Shown here in pieces: positions 53,285-61,273 of a DNA stretch of 64,000 nt. This DNA is from Maribellus sp. YY47 (GTDB taxonomy: Bacteria; Bacteroidota; Bacteroidia; Bacteroidales; Prolixibacteraceae): assembly GCF_023111095.1 (NCBI RefSeq), contig NZ_JALGYW010000015.1, positions 62,001 through 126,000 of the forward strand. The letters run 5' to 3'. A program made the translations under genes and the position numbers. The number at the start of each line of letters is the position of its first letter. The first letter of the stretch is position 1. The notes beneath the pieces were generated by a model that worked only from the letters and a program-made list of their open reading frames with translations, did not search any database and had not been told where the DNA came from.

Positions 53285-54395
53285 TGTTAATTATGTCAGA
53301 AATATTTGCAATATGGCCGATTGATAATTGAGGATATAAGGGAAGGCATATAACCTGATTGGCTAATTTCTCAGCGACGGGTAGATTTGCAGTATTGGCT
53401 GAATCTAATCCCTTATACATAGGAAATTCGCTGATAAGCGGGTAAAAGTAACGTCGAGCAAAAATATTGTTTTGTTTCAGCTTTTCGTAAAGTTGATCAC
53501 GGCCCATTCCATAAGCAATTTCATCTACAAAAATTGGAAAATATGAATGGTTTGAGTCTGTACTTTCAGGAAGAGGCAGCATGGTGATACCTTGTATATT
53601 GGCAAGCTTTTCTCTGTAGCTGTCAACAATAGCTTTTCGTTTCGTAATATTTTCCTGGTAGTGTTTTAATTGTACCAGGCCAAGGGCTGCCTGCATTTCA
53701 TTCATTTTTGAGTTAATACCGGGGGCCATAACCGACGTTTCTCCCGCAAATCCAAAATTTTTCAAGTAATCGATACGTTTTTTTGTGGCTTCGTCGTGGC
53801 ATACTATCGCCCCTCCTTCCATGGTATTAAATACTTTGGTGGCGTGGAAACTCAGAATAGAAAGATCGCCAAAGTTACATATACCTTGATTCTTATAGTT
53901 GACACCAAAACAATGTGCGGCATCGTAAATCACTTTCAATCCGTAAATATCGGCGATTTCCTGAATTCGCTCAATTTTGCAGGGATTCCCATAGACATGT
54001 ACCGGAAGAATTGCTGTTGTTTTTGGCGTTATGGCTGCTTCTATTTTTTCGGGGTCGATATTTCCGAATTCCGGTTCAATGTCAACAAAAAGCGGTTTAA
54101 TGTTATTCCACCACAAGCTGTGGGTGGTGGCAACAAAACTGTAGGGGGTGGTAATTACCTCTCCAGTAATTCGTAATGCCTGTAAGGCAGTAACCAATGC
54201 CAGTGTTCCGTTAGCGAACAGAGAGATAAAGGGAACACCCAGGAATTCGGCCAGCTCTTTTTCCAGTTGCTGGTGAAAAGGTCCGTTGTTGGTCAATATT
54301 TTATTGTTCCAAATTTGTTGCAGATATGGAATAAATTCTTCCAACTCGGGCAGTGAGGGTTGGGTAACATAAATTGGGTTATTTAACTTTTTCAT
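53274..54395 (-). CDS. vioA: DegT/DnrJ/EryC1/StrS aminotransferase, VioA-like
   Basis: A 373-residue PLP enzyme. Asp158 in YDAAH and Lys187 in SFHATKVF are the cofactor-binding Asp and Schiff-base Lys. The segments VTQPSLPELEEFIPYLQQIW and LFANGTLALVTALQALRITGEVITTPYSFVATTHSLWWNN resemble VioA, which aminates dTDP-4-keto-6-deoxyglucose to dTDP-4-amino-4,6-dideoxyglucose. rmlA and rmlB two genes upstream supply that substrate, and no rmlC or rmlD is present. Exact sugar remains inference. ATGA overlap with the flippase gene. Confidence 0.87.
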   Translation of the reverse strand: MKKLNNPIYVTQPSLPELEEFIPYLQQIWNNKILTNNGPFHQQLEKELAEFLGVPFISLFANGTLALVTALQALRITGEVITTPYSFVATTHSLWWNNIKPLFVDIEPEFGNIDPEKIEAAITPKTTAILPVHVYGNPCKIERIQEIADIYGLKVIYDAAHCFGVNYKNQGICNFGDLSILSFHATKVFNTMEGGAIVCHDEATKKRIDYLKNFGFAGETSVMAPGINSKMNEMQAALGLVQLKHYQENITKRKAIVDSYREKLANIQGITMLPLPESTDSNHSYFPIFVDEIAYGMGRDQLYEKLKQNNIFARRYFYPLISEFPMYKGLDSANTANLPVAEKLANQVICLPLYPQLSIGHIANISDIINNAK

Positions 54396-55843
54396 TTTTT
54401 CCTGAAGGTTGATATTTTTTCAAAAATTAAAGATTTTAAATAGATATAGTCTTTAAACCGGCTTATTTCACCAATAGCAAAAATAAATACGATTCCGGAA
54501 AGAACCTGAATTATCAATTCCGATATTGGGGAAAGCTCAAGAAAGTTTCCAATAATAAACAACGTGGCAGCCATCAATAAGGCAAGCAATAAAGATGGAA
54601 ATATATCTTTTACTTGTTGGCTAAACGAATAGCCTATCATTTTACCCGACCAATAGCTGTTTAAATAATAGGCAATAAAAGAGTTAACAATCATCCCGCC
54701 AATCATCATTTTTATTCCCCAAAAAATACCGATTACAATTGTAGGTATGGCGAGTATTTTCTTGATAATCTCTAGGCGTAAAAAAAGATCACTTCTTCCT
54801 TGTACTTGCAACATATTTAGGTTTAATGCATGTAAAGGATAAAACATCCCCTCAAAACAAAGCATTTGCAAATATATGACTGCTGGGAGCCACTTTTCAC
54901 CAATTAGGGTAATAATTATTGGCTTAGCCACGGCTACCATTCCTAACATCAGACTAAATGTAGCAAACATGGTTGTACGGATGATTTTTCGATAGGCATG
55001 TTTGAGTTTTTCTTTATCGTCTTGAATACTTGCCAAAACGGGATAACTAACTCTACTAATAATGCTATTCAGGTTTTGAGAAGGGAACGCTTTAAATTGA
55101 TCGGCTCGGGTATAAAATCCGAGTTCTTTAGCAGAAAAATACTTACCTATAATCAGATAGTAAACATTCCGGTAAATGGTATCAATTAATCCGCTAATTA
55201 AGAGTTTGCTCCCAAAAGTAAACAGATCGTTAAACGATTTTTTACTAAAAATTCGCAATGGTTTCCATTTTGCCCATATCCATAAAAAGAATGAATTCAG
55301 TCCAAAACGGGCAAGCGTTAATGCAACAAGGCTCCACACGCCATAGTCCAACATAGCCATTGTTATTGCGATGGTACCCGAGCCAACTGATGCAACAACA
55401 GATACGCGAGTTTGCAGTTTAAAGTTTATTTCTTTGGTAAGAATGGTGCGTTGAATAATACCGATGGCATTTAATACCACGCCTATTCCGAGCACCTTTA
55501 GCAGCAGGCTTAATTGCGGTTCGTTAAAAAAGTTACTGATGCTATTTGCCGAAAAGAATAGTATGAGATAAAAAAGAAGGCCAACCAAGAGGTTAAAATA
55601 AAATACGGTTGAATAATCCTCCTGTGTGCAATTTTTTTTTCGAATAAGAGCATTACTAAAACCGCTATCGACAAATGATTGAGAAATGGCAATAAAAATG
55701 GTTAACATGCCAATTAACCCGAATTCTATTGGCGAAAGAATACGTGCCAAGATAATTCCTACAACGAATTGCACTCCTTGGTTGGCAAAACTATCGATAA
55801 AGCTCCAAAAAAGTCCATTTATGGTTTTCTGTTTCAAGCTCAT
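54392..55843 (-). CDS. wzx: Wzx-like polysaccharide flippase
   Basis: A 483-residue MOP/MviN-superfamily membrane protein with about 12-14 helices. It begins MSLKQKTINGLFWSFIDSFANQGVQFVVGIILARILSPIEFGLIG, the standard start of Bacteroidota lipopolysaccharide exporters, with FIAISQSFVDSGFSNALIRKK following. It moves lipid-linked repeat units across the inner membrane. Starts next to the rmlA stop and overlaps vioA by ATGA, so it is within one operon. Confidence 0.93.
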   Translation of the reverse strand: MSLKQKTINGLFWSFIDSFANQGVQFVVGIILARILSPIEFGLIGMLTIFIAISQSFVDSGFSNALIRKKNCTQEDYSTVFYFNLLVGLLFYLILFFSANSISNFFNEPQLSLLLKVLGIGVVLNAIGIIQRTILTKEINFKLQTRVSVVASVGSGTIAITMAMLDYGVWSLVALTLARFGLNSFFLWIWAKWKPLRIFSKKSFNDLFTFGSKLLISGLIDTIYRNVYYLIIGKYFSAKELGFYTRADQFKAFPSQNLNSIISRVSYPVLASIQDDKEKLKHAYRKIIRTTMFATFSLMLGMVAVAKPIIITLIGEKWLPAVIYLQMLCFEGMFYPLHALNLNMLQVQGRSDLFLRLEIIKKILAIPTIVIGIFWGIKMMIGGMIVNSFIAYYLNSYWSGKMIGYSFSQQVKDIFPSLLLALLMAATLFIIGNFLELSPISELIIQVLSGIVFIFAIGEISRFKDYIYLKSLIFEKISTFRKK

Positions 55844-56716
55844 CTAAACGTTCATTAGTCTTTTCAGGTACTCAAAATAATCACCTTTCATCGTTGAAAT
55901 ACGGTCCTGCAATTCTTCCTTTGAAATGAGATTCATTTTTAGTGAAATTTCTTCCAAACAAGCAATTTTTAGGCTTGTTCTTTTTTCTACGGCTTTCACA
56001 AATTCGGTGGCTTCGGTTAAGGCCTCATGGGTGCCGGTGTCGAGCCAGGCAAAACCTCTGCTTAAAATCTGCAGTTTTAGTTCCTGTTGTTGTAAATAGT
56101 GCTGGTTTACGGAGGTAATCTCTAGTTCTCCACGTGCCGAAGGTTTTACATTTTTTGCGACCTCGACCACGCTGTTGGGGTAGAAATACAGGCCCACAAC
56201 GGCATAATTTGATTTGGGACTTGCCGGCTTTTCCTCGATACTCAACACGTTATTTTGCTGATCGAATTCGGCAACTCCATACCTTTCCGGATCTTCGACG
56301 TAATAGCCAAAAATCACGGCTTTTTGTTCTTCGGTTGCCAGCTTTACGGACTTGGCTAATAAGTTCTGGAGTCCGGCTCCGTAGAAAATATTGTCTCCTA
56401 ATATGAGGCAAACATCGTCGTCTCCAATAAATTCTTCACCAATGATAAAGGCTTGCGCTAAACCGTCGGGTGAGGGTTGTTCGGCATAACTTAATTGCAG
56501 GCCAAGTTGATTTCCATCTCCGAAGAGTTGTTTAAAATTTGGAAGATCGTGTGGTGTTGATATAATTAAAATCTCCTTTATTCCTGCCAGCATTAATACT
56601 GATAGGGGGTAATAAATCATTGGTTTATCGTAAACCGGGAGCAGTTGTTTCGATACCACCTGGGTTATGGGGTGCAGACGTGTGCCGGAACCTCCGGCCA
56701 GAATTATTCCTTTCAT
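55844..56716 (-). CDS. rmlA: glucose-1-phosphate thymidylyltransferase
   Basis: A 290-residue nucleotidyltransferase that makes dTDP-glucose. Signature [45 protein letters not shown] (1-45), LGDNIFYG (about 109), [12 protein letters not shown] and [19 protein letters not shown] are all RmlA. It is first gene of the continuous run rmlA-wzx-vioA-acyltransferase-GT2-wzy. The gap upstream to rmlB holds a composite repeat, so the two rml genes may have separate transcripts. Confidence 0.96.
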   Translation of the reverse strand: MKGIILAGGSGTRLHPITQVVSKQLLPVYDKPMIYYPLSVLMLAGIKEILIISTPHDLPNFKQLFGDGNQLGLQLSYAEQPSPDGLAQAFIIGEEFIGDDDVCLILGDNIFYGAGLQNLLAKSVKLATEEQKAVIFGYYVEDPERYGVAEFDQQNNVLSIEEKPASPKSNYAVVGLYFYPNSVVEVAKNVKPSARGELEITSVNQHYLQQQELKLQILSRGFAWLDTGTHEALTEATEFVKAVEKRTSLKIACLEEISLKMNLISKEELQDRISTMKGDYFEYLKRLMNV

Positions 56717-56756
56717 TTATTTCTATTTATTGATGTTTGGATTATAGACTTAATTA

Positions 56757-56920
56757 GATTGCTTCGGTCGTCGTGGCTCCTCCCTCGCAATAACGATCAT
56801 TAGTATATGATTGGGCGGCGTATCATGTGTTTTCTTTTTAGTGTATCACTCATGCGCCGCCGAATAGTAATAAACCAATGTCTTTGCGAGGCTCTGTCAA
56901 TTGACGGAGGCGACGCAATC
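56757..56920. repeat. composite repeat between rmlA and rmlB
   Basis: Minus-oriented TTGCGAGG-class copy (56757-56796), GGCGGCG (56814-56820) pairing with CGCCGCC (56855-56861), then a plus-oriented copy (56878-56920, TTTGCGAGGC to GCAATC). Same layout as 46453-46606. Confidence 0.85.
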
Positions 56921-56923
56921 TTT

Positions 56924-57976
56924 TTACCTCTTTTGATACTGTTTTTCGTAATATTTCTGGTAGTCGCCAGAGGTAACATTATTCATCCATTCTTCATTAT
57001 GCAGGTACCAATCGATGGTTTTTTCCAGTCCTTCTTCAAATTGCAAACTGGGAATCCATCCCAGATCTTTTTGCAGTTTTGTTGAGTCGATTGCGTAACG
57101 TAAGTCATGCCCTGCACGGTCTTTTACATAGGTAATTAGCTGTGCCGAAGTTCCGGAGGAGTGACCCAGTTTTCGATCCATAATTTCGCACATGAGGCGA
57201 ATTAAATCGATGTTTTTCCACTCATTGTGTCCTCCGATATTATACGTTTCACCAGGTTTGCCCTGATGGAAAATTACATCAATGGCACGGGCGTGATCTT
57301 CTACCCATAACCAATCCCGGATGTTTTCGCCCTTACCGTAAACCGGAAGCGGTCGTTTGTTTCGGATGTTATTAATGAATAAGGGAATTAGCTTCTCCGG
57401 AAACTGGAAAGAGCCATAATTATTGGAGCAATTGGAAACCAGCGTTGGCAAACCAAAAGTATCATGATAGGCCCTGACAAAATGATCGGAACTGGCTTTT
57501 GATGCCGAATAAGGACTGTGCGGATCGTAAGCAGTATCTTCGGTGAACATGCCTTCGTTGCTTAGCGAGCCATAAACTTCATCGGTAGAAATGTGGTAAA
57601 ACAGTTTGTTGTCAGTCTGATCTTTCCATTGGGTTCGCGTAGCATTCAGCAAGTTAACAGTACCAATTACGTTAGTGAAAACAAATTCGCTGGGGTTTGA
57701 AATGGATCGGTCGACATGCGATTCGGCAGCCAGGTGAATGACTCCGTCAAATTGTTTTTCCAGAAACAGTTTTTGAATGGCTGCTGCGTCCACAATATCG
57801 AATTTGACAAATTCGTAATTGGGTTTTCCTTCCACATCTTTTAGATTAGCTAAATTTCCGGCATAAGTCAGCTTATCGAGGTTAACAATGTGGTAGTCCG
57901 GGTATTTATTTACAAAAAGCCGGACAACATGAGAACCGATAAATCCGGCTCCTCCGGTAATTAGAATTGTTTTCAT
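56924..57976 (-). CDS. rmlB: dTDP-glucose 4,6-dehydratase
   Basis: A 350-residue extended SDR that oxidises dTDP-glucose at C4 and removes water to give dTDP-4-keto-6-deoxyglucose. Landmarks: [13 protein letters not shown] (7-19), HLAAESHVDRSI (about 81-92), the catalytic STDEVYGSL (about 130), YSASKASSDHFVRA with the Tyr-x-x-x-Lys, SNCSNNYG and RDWLWVEDHARA. Together with rmlA it feeds the aminotransferase. The stop lies immediately before a composite repeat. Confidence 0.96.
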   Translation of the reverse strand: MKTILITGGAGFIGSHVVRLFVNKYPDYHIVNLDKLTYAGNLANLKDVEGKPNYEFVKFDIVDAAAIQKLFLEKQFDGVIHLAAESHVDRSISNPSEFVFTNVIGTVNLLNATRTQWKDQTDNKLFYHISTDEVYGSLSNEGMFTEDTAYDPHSPYSASKASSDHFVRAYHDTFGLPTLVSNCSNNYGSFQFPEKLIPLFINNIRNKRPLPVYGKGENIRDWLWVEDHARAIDVIFHQGKPGETYNIGGHNEWKNIDLIRLMCEIMDRKLGHSSGTSAQLITYVKDRAGHDLRYAIDSTKLQKDLGWIPSLQFEEGLEKTIDWYLHNEEWMNNVTSGDYQKYYEKQYQKR

Positions 57977-58095
57977 AAAAGTGCTATTGAATGCGGTAAT
58001 AATTGAAAAAAAAATGATTATTGCTTGCCGATTTTGTTACAAATCAACTTTTCCTCGAAGCATCGATCCAAAAACGTCAATATTTGGCGATTATG

Positions 58096-59322
58096 TTAGT
58101 TTTTTAGAGCTTCAATAATTCTGGAACATGCTACCCCATCCCCATACGGATTGTTAGCCTTAGACATCGCTTCATACGTCTTTGGTTCACTGATTAACTC
58201 CGATACTTCACGGATTATAACTTCTTTATCGGTTCCCACCAGTTTTACGGTTCCGGCTTCCAGTGCCTCGGGGCGTTCGGTGGTGTCGCGCATCACCAGA
58301 ACGGGTTTTCCTAAGCCCGGCGCTTCTTCCTGGATTCCGCCGGAGTCGGTAAGGACCAGGTAGGCGGAGGACATGAGGTGAACGAAGGGGAGGTAGTCGA
58401 GGGGCTCTATGAAATGCACATTCTGTGCGCACGAATCACACGAATTAGCACGAATTTCACTAAGACTACCAAATACGTCTGTGATTGCTTTCCTCACATT
58501 GGGGTTGAGGTGCATGGGGTACACAAAGTCGACATCGGGATGTTGTTCGGCGAGGTGTTTAATTGCTTCGCAGATGTTGAGAAAGCCTTGTCCAAAGTTT
58601 TCGCGTCGGTGGCCGGTAATCAACACTAATTTTCGCGAATTTTCTAACGAATTACACGAATTTTTCCACGAAATTAATTTGTCAGACGGGAGGCCGAAGT
58701 CGATGAGTGTGTTGGTGATGGCTTGTTCGAGGGTACCGTCGTTTTTCATTTTGTTGATCACCCAAAACAGTGCATCGATAACGGTATTGCCTGTTACTTG
58801 GACGTTTTCTTCTTTTACCCCTTCATTCAGCAGGTTTTGTTTGCTGAGCGGAGTTGGAGAGAAATGGTAGGTAGCCAAGCGTCCGGTGAGCTGGCGGTTC
58901 ATTTCTTCGGGCCAGGGGCTGTAGATGTTGTGCGTACGCAGTCCGGCTTCTATATGTCCTACCGGTATTTGCTGATAGAAGGCAGCTAACGCCGCCGTTG
59001 TGGAGGTAGAAGTATCGCCATGTACCAGAACCAGGTCGGGTTGGGCTTCTTTGAGAACGTCGCGCATTCCAAGCAACACACGGGCGGTAACATCGTAAAG
59101 GTCCTGTCCCTGCTTCATTATGTTGAGGTCGTAGTGCGGCTTGATCTCGAATAGCTGCAATACCTGGTCAAGCATTTCGCGGTGCTGCCCGGTAACACAT
59201 ACCAAGGTTTCAAATTGTTCGGGATGCTTTTCAAACTCTTTTACCAGTGGCGCCATTTTTATGGCTTCGGGGCGGGTGCCGAAGACTAATAGGATACGTT
59301 TTTTTTTTGTTTTATTTGTCAT
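58096..59322 (-). CDS. wecB: UDP-N-acetylglucosamine 2-epimerase with two in-frame insertions
   Basis: A 408-residue enzyme (about 370-385 is common) converting UDP-GlcNAc to UDP-ManNAc. Marks: VFGTRPEAIKMAP, CVTGQHREMLDQ, VHGDTSTSTTAALAAFY, HIEAGLRT, LITGHRRENFG and LTDSGGIQEEAPGLGKPVLVMRDTTERPEA. Two stretches are absent from the usual protein: about 16 residues, LISWKNSCNSLENSRK, directly before LVLITGHRREN, and about 15, SLSEIRANSCDSCAQ, before NVHFIEPLDYLP. Their DNA is the CACGAATT-class repeat. The catalytic residues are intact and the frame is kept. Confidence 0.93.
   Translation of the reverse strand: MTNKTKKKRILLVFGTRPEAIKMAPLVKEFEKHPEQFETLVCVTGQHREMLDQVLQLFEIKPHYDLNIMKQGQDLYDVTARVLLGMRDVLKEAQPDLVLVHGDTSTSTTAALAAFYQQIPVGHIEAGLRTHNIYSPWPEEMNRQLTGRLATYHFSPTPLSKQNLLNEGVKEENVQVTGNTVIDALFWVINKMKNDGTLEQAITNTLIDFGLPSDKLISWKNSCNSLENSRKLVLITGHRRENFGQGFLNICEAIKHLAEQHPDVDFVYPMHLNPNVRKAITDVFGSLSEIRANSCDSCAQNVHFIEPLDYLPFVHLMSSAYLVLTDSGGIQEEAPGLGKPVLVMRDTTERPEALEAGTVKLVGTDKEVIIREVSELISEPKTYEAMSKANNPYGDGVACSRIIEALKN
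58426..58470. repeat. CACGAATT-class repeat inside wecB, copy B
   Basis: Plus strand GCACGAATCACACGAATTAG then CACGAATTTCAC: three tandem-like CACGAAT units. Codes in frame on the minus strand. Confidence 0.85.
58624..58680. repeat. CACGAATT-class repeat inside wecB, copy A
   Basis: Plus strand units CGCGAATTTTC, AACGAATTACACGAATTT and CCACGAAATT, imperfect repeats of copy B. Codes in frame on the minus strand for the stretch before LVLITGHRR. Confidence 0.85.
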
Positions 59323-59351
59323 GGTTGTTTTTGTTCTTTTTTGTTATTGTT

Positions 59352-59387
59352 GGATTACACGGATTTTTACACGGATTACGCGGATGG
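59352..59387. repeat. ACACGGATT repeat, left flank of the GxxExxY gene
   Basis: GATTACACGGATTTTTACAC, then GGATTACGCGGATGG: ACACGGATT units. On the opposite side of the gene the units read AATCCGTGT, so the flanks are inverted. Confidence 0.75.
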
Positions 59388-59392
59388 TGGTT

Positions 59393-59776
59393 CTAGCGGG
59401 CTTTTGTATTAATGAATCTTTTCCATTTAAGGCTGGATTCACCAAAGTTTATAAGTAGCCCTACCTCCAGGCCTGATGCATTTAAATAGTTAATGGTTTG
59501 TTTTTTGAAATCGTTATGCAAAAAGCTAGTTGCCTTAATTTCCAGGATGATTGATTCAAAGCAGAGAAAGTCAACCTTGAAGTATTTATCCAGAGGTTTA
59601 CCATTGAACATGACCAGCAGTTTATGCTGTTTTAAAAGAGGTATGTTTTGCTTGACAAACTCTTTTTCCAATGCTTCCTGATAAACCGATTCAAGAAAAC
59701 CATTCCCTAAGGACTTATGCACATTGATGCAGGCTCCAATTATTTTATAGGTACGTTCTTCGTGAAGTAAGACCAT
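59393..59776 (-). CDS. GxxExxY protein, PD-(D/E)XK-like
   Basis: A 127-residue protein of the GxxExxY family (PDDEXK_3 superfamily). The name motif is GNGFLESVYQEAL (about 23-35). VDFLCFESIILEIKAT (about 76-91) gives the Asp...Glu-x-Lys of a PD-(D/E)XK nuclease core. The function of the family is unknown; nuclease activity is inference from the fold. It lies between wecC and wecB, an otherwise tight pair, and is bracketed by inverted ACACGGATT-type repeats. The ATG has no clear ribosome-binding site. Confidence 0.9.
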   Translation of the reverse strand: MVLLHEERTYKIIGACINVHKSLGNGFLESVYQEALEKEFVKQNIPLLKQHKLLVMFNGKPLDKYFKVDFLCFESIILEIKATSFLHNDFKKQTINYLNASGLEVGLLINFGESSLKWKRFINTKAR

Positions 59777-59817
59777 CAGCGAAATCCGTGTTAATCTGTG
59801 AGATTCGTGTCTATCTC
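59777..59817. repeat. AATCCGTGT repeat, right flank of the GxxExxY gene
   Basis: GAAATCCGTGTTAATCTGTG, then AGATTCGTGTC: AATCCGTGT/ATTCGTGT units. Starts directly at the ATG side of the gene and runs into the wecC stop codon (59811-59813). Confidence 0.75.
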
Positions 59818-61013
59818 TTGAAGACTCCGGCGAAGTCGAGGATTACCTTGTCGTTGTTGTATTCCAGTGTTTTAAATTCATCATGAGCTACGAGGAAGGC
59901 AATGATATCGGCCTGTTCGTAGGCTTCTTCATAATTGGTGAGTTTAAAGACCGAATGTTCTTTGATGTTGGGTTCCACCACCAGGAAATTGTTTTGTTCG
60001 CTTTGCATTACCTTTTGGGCGATATACTTGGCGGGACTTTCGCGCAGATCATCGATATTGGGCTTAAATGCAAGTCCCATAATCGCCGTCTTTGGTTTAC
60101 GTCCGTGTTTCAGTTGAAATTCGAGCATGGCGGTTTTTGTTTTTTCGGCACACCAGAATGCTTTGTAATTATTGATTTCGCGGGCTTTACCGATGATTTG
60201 AGATTCCATTGGATAGTCAGAAACAATGAAATAAGGATCAACTGCAATACAGTGGCCGCCAACACCGGCTCCCGGCTGAAGGATATTAACCCGGGGGTGT
60301 TTGTTGGCCAGGTTGATCAGCTCCCATACGTTGATTCCGGCTTTGTCGCAGATCAGCGACAGCTCATTGGCAAAAGCAATTTGCACGTCGCGTGATGAAT
60401 TCTCTGTCAGCTTACACATTTCGGCTGTACGGGCGTTTGTACTGTGAAGTTCGCCTTGAACAAAGGTTCTGTAGAATTCTTTCGCCTTCTCGGTTGAAGC
60501 TTCGTCAATCCCCCCAATGACCCTGTCGTTATGGATGAGTTCGTGCAGCACATTTCCCGGCAGAACCCTTTCCGGGCAATAGGCGATAAAAATTTTATCC
60601 TGTAATTCGGGGCGTTCGCTGAAAATAAGTTTTGCCATCTTTTCAGTAGTGCCTACGGGCGATGTGGATTCAATAATATAGGTATCACCCGCTTTAAGGT
60701 GAGGCAAAACAGCTTTGGTTGCTGCTTCTACAAAAGAAATATCGGGCTCATGGTTGCCTTTGAAAGGGGTTGGGACCACTATCAAATGTACATCGGCGTC
60801 AATAGGTGCGAGAGATGCTTTAAAAAAACCTTTTTGAACACTTTCCTTCACTACTTCTCCCAATCCAGGTTCAATAATATGGATTTCTCCACGATTAATG
60901 ATGTCAACTACTTTGGGATTCACATCCACTCCGTGAACATTTATTCCTTTTTGAGCCACTACGGCTGCTGTTGGAAGGCCGATGTAGCCTAAGCCTATAA
61001 ACTGTGCTTGCAT
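59811..61013 (-). CDS. wecC: UDP-N-acetyl-D-mannosamine dehydrogenase
   Basis: A 400-residue nucleotide-sugar dehydrogenase that oxidises UDP-ManNAc twice to UDP-ManNAcA. The N-terminal NAD fold is FIGLGYIGLPTAAVVAQKG (5-23); TSPVGTTEKMA, CPERVLPGN, NSSRDVQIAFANEL and the catalytic Cys region GAGVGGHCIAVDPYF (about 242-256) follow, then GLAFKPNIDDLRESPA. It works with wecB, from which the GxxExxY gene and its flanking repeats separate it. Confidence 0.95.
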   Translation of the reverse strand: MQAQFIGLGYIGLPTAAVVAQKGINVHGVDVNPKVVDIINRGEIHIIEPGLGEVVKESVQKGFFKASLAPIDADVHLIVVPTPFKGNHEPDISFVEAATKAVLPHLKAGDTYIIESTSPVGTTEKMAKLIFSERPELQDKIFIAYCPERVLPGNVLHELIHNDRVIGGIDEASTEKAKEFYRTFVQGELHSTNARTAEMCKLTENSSRDVQIAFANELSLICDKAGINVWELINLANKHPRVNILQPGAGVGGHCIAVDPYFIVSDYPMESQIIGKAREINNYKAFWCAEKTKTAMLEFQLKHGRKPKTAIMGLAFKPNIDDLRESPAKYIAQKVMQSEQNNFLVVEPNIKEHSVFKLTNYEEAYEQADIIAFLVAHDEFKTLEYNNDKVILDFAGVFKR

Positions 61014-61075
61014 GATTGATATAGATTGATTTTTTTGTTTTTATATGAATTCCTTGGTTGGTGTTATTCGTACTC

Positions 61076-61155
61076 GATCCTAGATCCCCGATCCTAGAAG
61101 CTTGTAGTTTGCGGCTTTTAGAGATAGTTCAGAGTTTAAAGTTTAGAGTTCAGAG
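61076..61155. repeat. two 7-nt arrays upstream of wecC
   Basis: GATCCTA, GATCCCC, GATCCTA, GAAGCTT, GTAGTTT, GCGGCTT, then a second type AGTTCAG, AGTTTAA, AGTTTAG, AGTTCAG. Confidence 0.7.
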
Positions 61156-61199
61156 AATACATCTGCAATCTCTAATCGTTAGTCATCATTCGTTATTCT

Positions 61200-61269
61200 G
61201 ATACTAGATGTTAGATGCTCGATACTTGATGCTAGTAGCTTGCAGCTTGAGGCTCGAAACTCGCCGCTT
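61200..61269. repeat. 7-nt array at the SLC13 stop codon
   Basis: Ten units in register: GATACTA, GATGTTA, GATGCTC, GATACTT, GATGCTA, GTAGCTT, GCAGCTT, GAGGCTC, GAAACTC, GCCGCTT. It ends 4 bp from the stop of the permease gene. Confidence 0.85.
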
Positions 61270-61273
61270 TCTT

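Noticed and set aside
57100-57180. A repeat insertion in rmlB at the GHSSGTSAQ segment
   Set aside because: The segment has the normal length for RmlB and its DNA is not palindromic or repeated.
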